A stretch of 64,000 nucleotides of DNA from Halichondria panicea (lineage: Eukaryota > Porifera > Demospongiae > Suberitida > Halichondriidae): NCBI RefSeq assembly GCF_963675165.1, contig NC_087388.1, positions 1,404,800-1,468,799 of the forward strand. The letters are read 5' to 3'. The position numbers and the translations under genes were made by a program. The notes below the pieces were generated by a model, which saw only the letters and a list, made by a program, of their open reading frames with translations, was not told where the DNA came from and did no database searches. This document shows, piece by piece, positions 33,977 to 44,800 of this stretch (positions are counted from its first letter, which is position 1; each line of letters starts with the position of its first letter).

Positions 33977-35029
33977 GTGTTACCTAATTATGCCTCGGTG
34001 CACGTGCGCAAGCGAGGTATACGATAGTGTATTTGTGTGCGTGTGTGTGTGTGTGTGTGTGCTGTTTAATAAGTGTCAACTGATCACCATACTCACAAAT
34101 CCCTACTATAATATACACTTTCAATTTATGCCATCAGTGTCATGCAATAATACATCAGTCCCACTTTCAATTTATGCCTCAGTGTCATGCAATACATCAT
34201 CATGTCAGTATCAATTTTTTTACCTTTACTATAGTAATTCTACTTATAAAGGTGCTATAATTATTATAGTGTTTATTAGTGATGTTATATATTTGTGCTT
34301 GGCTCGGTATTGACGGAGGCCCGAGGGTTGCAGGCCTGAGCAAACACCACTACCATAGCCAATATTATCCAATGTGCGCACAAGTGAAGCTGTGTAACAA
34401 ACTGATTTGTTGCATCTCCGAGTCACATCACTCCTTTTATAGGACACCTAGTGGACAAATGCTTGTCGTGTGTTGCGCATGCACTGGATGTCATGAAATA
34501 CTTAACGCTGACCACAGTTAAATTTAACCATGTATTACTATATAAAAGTGATGTTTTCAGGTATGCATGGGGTGAGGTGAGTGGTCTTTATGTGTGACTT
34601 CAGCCTTACTGTGCATGCCAATATAAACTGGTGGAGTGTTTAATATTAATATTGTTGGCATAATAGTCTTCTTACATTTCTAGCTGAAGTGCTCGCAACA
34701 TACTGCATGTTGCACTATACAGTCATTAGTATAATCGTGGTTGAGGTATACAGACAATTTGATAGTTTAATATAGTATCATATATCCAACAACTCTACAA
34801 AACACACAGCATGCATAGTTAAATACTCTCTAGGACAAAGATTCTAGATTGTTCCAAAGTTATCTTGAACTATCTACCTAGAATGTTCTGGCAGCATTTT
34901 GTGTATAACGTTCTGGCAGCATCTTATATAATCTTGAGTATAATTCTAGAATGTTCCGGTAACACCTTATGTGAGTTAATTAATACCCACATTAGTTTTA
35001 CATAATGACGTTTTCATGACAAAAAATTT
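33977..35029. other. No gene
   Basis: Bases 33989-34062 are the start of another TGCCTCGGTG repeat copy with a GT microsatellite. A short direct repeat CACTTTCAATTTATGCC-ATCAGTGTCATGCAATA occurs twice (34117-34195). Otherwise AT-rich. Confidence 0.5.
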
Positions 35030-36595
35030 AAATATTATATCAGTTCAAGTCAGCAAGCAATCATAATTATGTTTTGTGTCAGGTGTGCTGGTTTATGTCT
35101 ACGTCTTAATTTTATATAATGATTATGTCACATTTTTGGGGAGAATAATAGGCACATTTTCAAGAATAGAATAATGGATGAAATTTATGGGCCTAATTTG
35201 AGCCATGACAACGTGTTCAGGAGTTGCTTGTACTCGAGTCACGGTTTGGGTCTTCATACAACAATTCCAACCACAACTCAATTGGCTGATGAGTGTATAC
35301 AGTGTTGACAAGCTGGTCGTAATGACTTGATGAAACGACGTTCTCCAAGCAGTGCATTTGTAAATTGTGTGGGTGGATAGATGAAGCATGATATTATATA
35401 ATCCTTTTGAGCCTTCTGGCGGTCTCTGGTGGGCGGTCTCTGGTGGCATCCTTCCGTCTGCATGCTTTTGCTTTGCTGACTTTCTCAGTAAAGGGTGCAT
35501 TCCCTATAAGAACCTTACTTTTGCAGCGTCCTCCAATTCTTGTCATGTTCGGAGGTTTGCCATCGCAAGGTCTGTGACATTTGCATGCATCAGGCCAAGA
35601 AGATCTAGTGTGAGATTGCGAACTTGTTTTTAACTTGTAAATCGAAAATGTGGTCGAAAGGTACCGTGGAAGAGGATGTTGACAAAGAAGACTTTGTAAT
35701 TCCGATTGAAGCTGTGCATGAGACGTATAATTATGATACTGGAACACTGAATTGTGTGTGACTTGACAGAACCTAAACATTCACAACTTCTATTTCCTTT
35801 GACACTTTAACTTCCTGTTTGACATGTGCAATAAAATCTACTATAAAGTCTATACTTAGAAAAACAAGATTTGAAGAAGCCTTGAAAATAAACAAGTAAC
35901 TAAGCAGGCTGTACCAGTTGGCCCATCACAGGACTAGACAAAAGTGTTTATCTAAGGTAACTCACTTTTGTGAGATCTGTAATATGAATAGATCTAGCTC
36001 TCTTTTATGTGTTGTTTGTACCACTCTTATGCACAGTACCTAACATAAGTGTCTGCATGCAGAAACCTGCTCCCAGTCCTTTAATTAATAGCTCATGTTA
36101 CTAGCTTCTAATTATAGTGTTTAGAATTTGATCTAGTATATAGGTTACTCTGCATACCGTGTATAGGATTCAGTGAACCCCGGACCCTGGACCTTTGGGT
36201 CCAACGACTCTTAAGATTAAATTAGTGACCCCCATAAACACTGCAAGCGCATAAATTTACAAAACACTGAGTCTTAGGTTTCAGTGACCCCCGATCCTCC
36301 GATACTGCATGAGTTTTGAATTTCAAGAGGCTCTTTTGGTTGAAAATTTCGATATTATTATATAGATCGCAAACGAATGACATGCAAAGAGTAAGCGCAT
36401 GCAATTTCGCAATATTTATAAATGCAGTATATAGGGCTGTACAGTGTCATTCGCAAGGGATTACCCAAAAACCGGTAACACAATAGTAAATTGTCTTTAT
36501 ATTGTCTGCATGTGTACATGTGTTGCGTGTAGTACAATTGCATTGTGTGCTGCATGTGTGTTGTGTGTAATGGCATTGTATAGCACAGTGACTCA
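35030..36595 (+). repeat. Duplicated block, copy 2 (partner 29930-32617)
   Basis: Follows copy 1 in order but lacks its 30634-31735 segment, which holds the ANK relic and a pogo-like MITE. No gene supported. Confidence 0.75.
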
Positions 36596-36790
36596 ATGGC
36601 GGATCCAGAAAGGGAGGTTCCAAACTAACGAATGCGCAGTGCGAGTAGTGAAAGTCGAATTACGCCCACTTCCGGCCGCACATTGTGCAGTAAGACTAGG
36701 AAAAATCCCCATTCTCAGCCAGGGGAAGTCCCATAATAGACTTCCGTATATAGAGCTAGCTAGCTCCCACGAACAGTCAACTAACTAGCC

Positions 36791-37168
36791 CAGGGGTGGA
36801 TCCAGGGGTATGGAATAGGGGGATCATCCCCCCCCCTTCCTCTTAAAAACCTGCATTTATCAGCTACTTAACTAGCTAGCTATTAACTCACTCACTGCAT
36901 GCACTAGCCTTGATTCCAGGCCGCGAAGAGAAAGGCCTTTTTCTTCGCGGCCTGGAATCGAGGCTATGCATGTACTGGATCACGATGTAGCTAGGTGACA
37001 TTATCATAACCACACCCAGTTTAATACTGAGCATGACTGAGAAATAGATCCAGACTATCACCTCAGAACTAGAATAGCTACACTGTAAGAGCACTGAAAA
37101 ACAGTTGACCTTTTTTTAGCCGGAAAAATATTTTTTGGTTTTTCCCCCCTTATCTGGATCCGCCCCTG
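36791..37168. mobile_element. hAT-like MITE nested in 36596-37240, TAGCC duplication
   Basis: Left CAGGGGTGGATCCAG, right CTGGATCCGCCCCTG. TAGCC lies at 36786-36790 and 37169-37173, and intact host copies have it once. It carries the hairpin 36906-36964 inside, a third level. Confidence 0.9.
36906..36964. repeat. Hairpin, CCAGGCC family
   Basis: GCCTTGATTCCAGGCCGCGA pairs with TCGCGGCCTGGAATCGAGGC; the AAGAGAAAGGCC/TTTTTCTT middle is partly paired. Confidence 0.85.
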
Positions 37169-37240
37169 TAGCCTAGGCTAACCATTGTCTTTGAACACTC
37201 CTTTGGCAGTTGATACATCAAAACAACAGCATTGAAACCG

Positions 37241-37509
37241 AGTGATCCAAATTAACTAGTACTGGTAGTAAGCCTACTTTAAAATCAGCTCATATACAAA
37301 CAGAACAGTGACAAGAACACGAAAATTATTGCTCGAGAACTAACACTCAGTCTCTCACACTCTACGAGGTCAATCTCGTGACCTCTCTAGTCACTAACCA
37401 CAAAAATAACAAAAAAAAACACATTACAACTTAACACAATAACAGTTCAGTTCCAGTCTTTCACATACCTCCCCCCTTCTCCAACGTGAAACTAGGGGAA
37501 TTAGTTTTA
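37241..37509. other. No gene
   Basis: AT-rich sequence with an A run near 37410, possibly the non-coding end of the Gypsy-type remnant that follows. No LTR pair is visible. Confidence 0.35.
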
Positions 37510-38037
37510 CTACTTCGACGTAAAATTTGCCCCTTGATCGGTTAACATTTCCTGAGGCACTCCAAATCTCGAACAATAAACAAGCAGATCCTCTGCAATA
37601 TGTACTGCGATAGCTTCCGGGAACCGGGTGGCGTAGTCGCAGATAACCAAGATAAACCGCTTGCCGGACCAGCTTTTAGGGAGGGGTCCCACAATGTCCA
37701 TTGCAACCCTTCAGAATGGCTCTGGTAGAAGCATTGGTGCCTTCACTCGCCTTCTTGGAGCAGTCTTCTGGCACTCTTCACATTCACCACTCTCTGTACA
37801 TCGGCAAACATCGTGGGCCAATAAAATCTCTGATTAATCCGATTCACAGTCTTGTCCCGTCCCAGGTGGCCAGCAAATGGGGGTTTGTGGGCTAGCTTCA
37901 GCACCTCGGGTACTTCAACGGCAACACAAGTTGTTCCACCTTGTCTCCTCATAGTTTACCTCGAGGAAGCCAACATCTATACACCAGACCATTCTTCTTG
38001 AAGAACCCATCACCTATTAAAGCGGGATGTACATCCG
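37510..38037 (-). pseudogene. Ty3/Gypsy integrase fragment
   Basis: Read leftward from 38037: a linker (GDGFFKKNGLVYRCW), the H2C2-type zinc-binding region (LKLAHKPPFAGHLGRDKT, NRINQRFYWPTM), then the core with MDIVGPLPKSWSGKRFILV, DYATRFPEA and DQGANFTSK, which supply the first two acidic positions of the D-D-E catalytic triad. The end with the glutamate is missing. A stop in the linker, loss of the C-x2-C cysteines (NVKSARR) and a frameshift between 37701 and 37743 show that it is dead. Its upstream side is cut at exactly the base where the CAGTGG element at 38038 starts. Confidence 0.85.
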
Positions 38038-38396
38038 CAGTGGCGGATCCAGGAAAAATGAAAGGGGGGTTCCAATCTAACGAGCGCGCAGCGCGACTTT
38101 TTTGGGGTTATGCCCACTCCCGGTCACACGTGACTAGGGAAAATCCCATACTCAGCCAGGGGAAGTCCCATAATAGACTCGCTTAGAGCTAGCTAGCTGC
38201 CACGAACAGTCAACTAGCTAGCCTAGGCTAACCTAAACACTCTTTTGGCAGTTGATACATCAAAACAACAGGTACAATCATTGAATCAAATTACATTAGC
38301 TGATAAATAGCTAGCTGGTGTCATTAAGCCTTCTAGAGTTAACTTCAAAAGGGGGGGTCAAGGGACCCCATGGACCCTCCTCTGGATCCGCCACTG
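38038..38396. mobile_element. CAGTGGCGGATCC element upstream of gene B
   Basis: Ends CAGTGGCGGATCCAGG and CTGGATCCGCCACTG; 359 bp, no transposase. Nearly identical to the copy in front of gene C (60989-61361). Here the two outer flanks (ATCCG and TATAG) do not form a duplication. Confidence 0.9.
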
Positions 38397-38817
38397 TATA
38401 GTTCAAATAGATATTTGTAATCAATTGTCCAAAATCGATTCGTAGACAATTGATTTCGACAGATCACTCACGTACGTAATATTCAAAAATCTGAAAATTG
38501 TTGTCAAAAATCGATTTCATATCTGATGCACACAAGTTACGTTCTCTAAATTGCAAACGGCGTTCCATATACACATTCTAGTTTCCTTAGTAACAGCAAA
38601 TCCTCCTCAGGAGAAACAGAAAGCTGTGTCTGTAATGATCAATCCTGATTTTGTTGTCCAATTTTGCAAGATCATGTTCAGACAGAGCAACTTAGTATAG
38701 TTGATACGCCGTTTGCGACAATTCACTAACACAATTCAATCGTATATAATTTTGTAAAAGCTACTCTAGTATAACTCTTTCATTAATTTTATTAATCAGT
38801 GCCGTATAGTTGCGGAA
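38397..38817 (+). promoter_or_regulatory. 5' flank of gene B, shared with gene C
   Basis: Almost identical to 61362-61786. A TATA-like TATATAAT sits at 38743, about 75 bp before the ATG, in both. TTGCAAACGGCGTT and its variant ACGCCGTTTGCGAC form an inverted pair at 38560 and 38706. Promoter role is inferred only from position and sharing. Confidence 0.4.
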
Positions 38818-41800
38818 ATGACTGATGACAGCCAGTCATGTAATACTCCCCTGCACACTGCTGCAAGCTGTGGGGACTTAGATGAGGTCAGAGAGCTGTT
38901 GAAAACAAAGCAATATGAAGTGGACGTCAAAAACTCACACAACCAAACATCTCTTCATCTTGCATGTGCTAATGGTCATCTCGATGCGGTTTGGACACTA
39001 GCCAATGACTTTGGTGCTGACATAGGAGCTATTGATAATGATGGAAATACACCATTGCTTTTTGCTGCTAAGAACAAACATGTACAAATAATTATAATGT
39101 TGCTTCTATTATCAATGTATCATAGACACCTCTTCAACGGAGACTACGTGCTCTGTTCCTTTAGCCGTAGTCAGATGGATTCTCATCATGTTAAACTCTT
39201 TGAGGATGTCCTTTTCGAGTATTACAATGATTCTGAAGCAGTGGAGAAAACTATGCGTCTGATAAGTAAATTCTTTGTTGATTATATTGAATTCAAGGAT
39301 TATAAAGATGATGGCTTTATTGCATTGTTTGTAGCTGCATCACTCGGTCTCAAAGACTTGATTAATCGACTAGTTACACAGAATAAAGTAGACCTGAATA
39401 TTAGGGGATTCCATGGCTTATCTGTTCTCCACTGTGCCTGTTTTGGAGGACACATCCAGCTCATGGAGAATCTTATTTCAGAACATCTTATGGACCTTTC
39501 TGTTAAGGATACAAAAGGGCACACAGTTTTGCATTACGCAACTTTAAAGGGGACTCCCTATGAATGCTATTGTGGTCACATAGAACTGATAGACAAACTG
39601 GTGGTGGAATACGGCCTCAATCCCACAGATAGAGATAATGATGGAAACACACCTCTACATATTGCAGTTTCGAAAGGACATGTTGAAGTAGTGACACACC
39701 TGATCATTAAGCACAGTGCTGATATTGATTGCACTAATAACCAGAACGCTACTCCATCAATGCTGGCTGCACTAAATGGTCATGTGCTTGTTTTAGATAT
39801 GTTAGTCAAAGAATTCAACAGCAGTTGTCATGTCCGAGATGACGATGGTTATACTCTCCTTCACTATGCATGCCTTGGTGGTCATATAGAACTGATAGAC
39901 AAATTAGTGCTTGAATATGGCCTCAATCCCGCAGATAAAGATAATGATGGTAACACACCTCTACATATTGCAGCCTCCATTAAAGGACGTGTTGAAACAG
40001 TGAGACACCTGATTAGCAAGCACAGTGCTGATGTTAATTGCACTAATAATCAGAACAATACTCCATTGATGCGAGCTGCGCTGAATGGTTGTGTACATGT
40101 TTTGGATATGCTAATCAAAGAATTCAACAGCAGTTGTCATGTCCGAGGTTACAATGGTTATACTCTCCTTCACTATGCATGCAATGGTGGTCATATAGAA
40201 CTGATAGACAAATTAGTGCTTGAATATGGCCTCAATCCCGCAGATAAAGATAATGATGGTAACACACCTCTACATATTGCAGCCTCCATTAAAGGACGTG
40301 TTGAAACAGTGAGACACCTGATTAGCAAGCACAGTGCTGATGTTGATTGCACTAATAATCAGAACAGTACTCCATTGATGGGAGCTGTGCTGAATGGTTG
40401 TGTGCATGTTTTGGATATGCTAATCAAAGAATTTAACAGCAGTTGTCATGTCCGAGGTTACAATGGTTATACTCTCCTTCACGATGCATGCAATGGTGGT
40501 CATATAGAACTGATAGACAAATTAGTGCTTGAATATGGCCTCAATCCCGCAGATAAAGATAATGATGGTAACACACCTCTACATATTGCAGCCTCCATTA
40601 AAGGACGTGTTGAAACAGTGAGACACCTGATTAGCAAGCACAGTGCTGATGTTGATTGCACTAATAATCAGAACAGTACTCCATTGATGGGAGCTGCGCT
40701 GAATGGTTGTGTGCATGTTTTGGATATGCTAATCAAAGAATTCAACAGCAGTTGTCATGTCCGAGATGACGATGGTTATACTCTCCTTCACCATGCATGC
40801 GATGGTGGTCATATAGAACTGATAGACAAATTAGTGCTTGAATATGGCCTCAATCCCGCAGATAAAGATAATGATGGTAACACACCTCTACATATTGCAG
40901 CCTCCATTAAAGGACGTGTTGAAACAGTGAGACACCTGATTAGCAAGCACAGTGCTGATGTTGATTGCACTAATAATCAGAACAATACTCCATTGATGGG
41001 AGCTGCGCTGAATGGTTGTGTGCATGTTTTGGATATGCTAATCAAAGAATTTAACAGCAGTTGTCATGTCCTAGGTTACAATGGTTATACTCTCCTTCAC
41101 TATGCATGCAATGGTGGTCATATAGAACTGATAGACAAATTAGTGCTTGAATATGGCCTCAATCCCGCAGATAAAGATAATGATGGTAACACACCTCTAC
41201 ATATTGCAGCCTCCTTTAAAGGACGTGTTGAAACAGTGAGACACCTGATTAGCAAGCACAGTGCTGATGTTGATTGCACTAATAATCAGAACAATACTCC
41301 ATTGATGCGAGCTGCGCTGAATGGTCGTGTGCATGTTTTGGATATGCTAATCAAAGAATTCAACAGCAGTTGTCATGTCCGAGGTTACAATGGTTATACT
41401 CTCCTTCACTATGCATGCAATGGTGGTCATATAGAAATGATAGACAAATTAGTGCTTGAATATGGCCTCAATCCCGCAGATAAAGATAATGATGGTAACA
41501 CACCTCTACATATTGCAGCCTCCTTTAAAGGACGTGTTGAAACAGTGAGACACCTGATTAGCAAGCACAGTGCTGATGTTGATTGCACTAATAATCAGGA
41601 CAATACTCCATTGATGCGAGCTGCGCTGAATGGTCGTGTGCATGTTTTGGATATGCTAATCAAAGAATTCAACAGCAGTTGTCATGTCCGAGGTTACAAT
41701 GGTTATACTCTCCTTCACTATGCATGCAATGGTGGTCATATAGAAATGATAGACAAATTAGTGCTTGAATATGGCCTCAATCCCGCAGATAAAGATAATG

Positions 41801-44800
41801 ATGGTAACACACCTCTACATAATGCAGCCTCCTTTAAAGGACGTGTTGAAACAGTGAGACACCTGATTAGCAAGCACAGTGCTGATGTTGATTGCACTAA
41901 TAATCAGAACAATACTCCATTGATGCAAGCTGCGCTGAATGGTCGTGTGCATGTTTTGGATATGCTAATCAAAGAATTCAACAGCAGTTGTCATGTCCGA
42001 GGTTACAATGGTTATACTCTCCTTCACTATGCATGCGATGGTGGTCATATAGAAATGATAGACAAATTAGTGCTTGAATATGGCCTCAATCCCGCAGATA
42101 AAGATAATGATGGTAACACACCTCTACATATTGCAGCCTCCTTTAAAGGACGTGTTGAAACAGTGAGACACCTGATTAGCAAGCACAGTGCTGATGTTGA
42201 TTGCACTAATAATCAGAACAATACTCCATTGATGCGAGCTGCGCTGAATGGTCGTGTGCATGTTTTGGATATGCTAATCAAAGAATTCAACAGCAGTTGT
42301 CATGTCCGAGGTTACAATGGTTATACTCTCCTTCACTATGCATGCAATGGTGGTCATATAGAAATGATAGACAAATTAGTGCTTGAATATGGCCTCAATC
42401 CCGCAGATAAAGATAATGATGGTAACACACCTCTACATATTGCAGCCTCCTTTAAAGGACGTGTTGAAACAGTGAGACACCTGATTAGCAAGCACAGTGC
42501 TGATGTTGATTGCACTAATAATCAGAACAATACTCCATTGATGCGAGCTGCGCTGAATGGTCGTGTGCATGTTTTGGATATGCTAATCAAAGAATTCAAC
42601 AGCAGTTGTCATGTCCGAGGTTACAATGGTTATACTCTCCTTCACTATGCATGCAATGGTGGTCATATAGAAATGATAGACAAATTAGTGCTTGAATATG
42701 GCCTCAATCCCGCAGAGAAAGATAATGATGGTAACACACCTCTACATATTGCAGCCTCCATTAAAGGACATGTTGAAACAGTGAGACACCTGATTAGCAA
42801 GCACAGTGCTGATGTTGATTGCACTAATAATCAGGACAATACTCCATTGATGCGAGCTGCGCTGAATGGTCGTGTGCATGTTTTGGATATGCTAATCAAA
42901 GAATTCAACAGCAGTTGTCATGTCCGAGGTTACAATGGTTATACTCTCCTTCACTATGCATGCAATGGTGGTCATATAGAACTGATAGACAAATTAGTGC
43001 TTGAATATGGCCTCAATCCCGCAGATAAAGATAATGATGGTAACACACCTCTACATAATGCAGCCTCCTTTAAAGGACGTGTTGAAACAGTGAGACACCT
43101 GATTAGCAAGCACAGTGCTGATGTTGATTGCACTAATAATCAGAACAATACTCCATTGATGCAAGCTGCGCTGAATGGTCGTGTGCATGTTTTGGATATG
43201 CTAATCAAAGAATTCAACAGCAGTTGTCATGTCCGAGGTTACAATGGTTATACTCTCCTTCACTATGCATGCGATGGTGGTCATATAGAAATGATAGACA
43301 AATTAGTGCTTGAATATGGCCTCAATCCCGCAGATAAAGATAATGATGGTAACACACCTCTACATATTGCAGCCTCCTTTAAAGGACGTGTTGAAACAGT
43401 GAGACACCTGATTAGCAAGCACAGTGCTGATGTTGATTGCACTAATAATCAGAACAATACTCCATTGATGCGAGCTGCGCTGAATGGTCGTGTGCATGTT
43501 TTGGATATGCTAATCAAAGAATTCAACAGCAGTTGTCATGTCCGAGGTTACAATGGTTATACTCTCCTTCACTATGCATGCAATGGTGGTCATATAGAAA
43601 TGATAGACAAATTAGTGCTTGAATATGGCCTCAATCCCGCAGATAAAGATAATGATGGTAACACACCTCTACATATTGCAGCCTCCTTTAAAGGACGTGT
43701 TGAAACAGTGAGACACCTGATTAGCAAGCACAGTGCTGATGTTGATTGCACTAATAATCAGAACAATACTCCATTGATGCGAGCTGCGCTGAATGGTCGT
43801 GTGCATGTTTTGGATATGCTAATCAAAGAATTCAACAGCAGTTGTCATGTCCGAGGTTACAATGGTTATACTCTCCTTCACTATGCATGCAATGGTGGTC
43901 ATATAGAAATGATAGACAAATTAGTGCTTGAATATGGCCTCAATCCCGCAGAGAAAGATAATGATGGTAACACACCTCTACATATTGCAGCCTCCATTAA
44001 AGGACATGTTGAAACAGTGAGACACCTGATTAGCAAGCACAGTGCTGATGTTGATTGCACTAATAATCAGGACAATACTCCATTGATGCGAGCTGCGCTG
44101 AATGGTCGTGTGCATGTTTTGGATATGCTAATCAAAGAATTCAACAGCAGTTGTCATGTCCGAGGTTACAATGGTTATACTCTCCTTCACTATGCATGCA
44201 ATGGTGGTCATATAGAAATGATAGACAAATTAGTGCTTGAATATGGCCTCAATCCCGCAGATAAAGATAATGATGGTAACACACCTCTACATAATGCAGC
44301 CTCCTTTAAAGGACGTGTTGAAACAGTGAGACACCTGATTAGCAAGCACAGTGCTGATGTTGATTGCACTAATAATCAGAACAATACTCCATTGATGCAA
44401 GCTGCGCTGAATGGTCGTGTGCATGTTTTGGATATGCTAATCAAAGAATTCAACAGCAGTTGTCATGTCCGAGGTTACAATGGTTATACTCTCCTTCACT
44501 ATGCATGCGGTGGTGGTCATATAGAACTGATAGACAAATTAGTGCTTGAATATGGCCTCAATCCCGCAGATAAAGATAATGATGGTAACACACCTCTACA
44601 TATTGCAGCCTCCTTTAAAGGACGTGTTGAAACAGTGAGACACCTGATTAGCAAGCACAGTGCTGATGTTGATTGCACTAATAATCAGAACAATACTCCA
44701 TTGATGCGAGCTGCGCTGAATGGTCGTGTGCATGTTTTGGATATGCTAATCAAAGAATTCAACAGCAGTTGTCATGTCTGAGGTTACAATGGTTATACTC

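Larger units (their letters stand above)
36596..37240. mobile_element. Truncated CAGTGGCGGATCC-family element
   Basis: Begins CAATGGCGGATCCAG, with TTCCAAACTAACGAATGCGC and CCACGAACAGTCAACTA. After the inserted element it continues TAGCCTAGGCTAACCATT and TTTGGCAGTTGATACATC and is then lost near 37240. Confidence 0.75.

Noticed and set aside
44779..44781. TGA as selenocysteine or programmed readthrough.
   Set aside because: The paralogous position is arginine (CGA), no redox context exists, and a simple CpG transition explains it.
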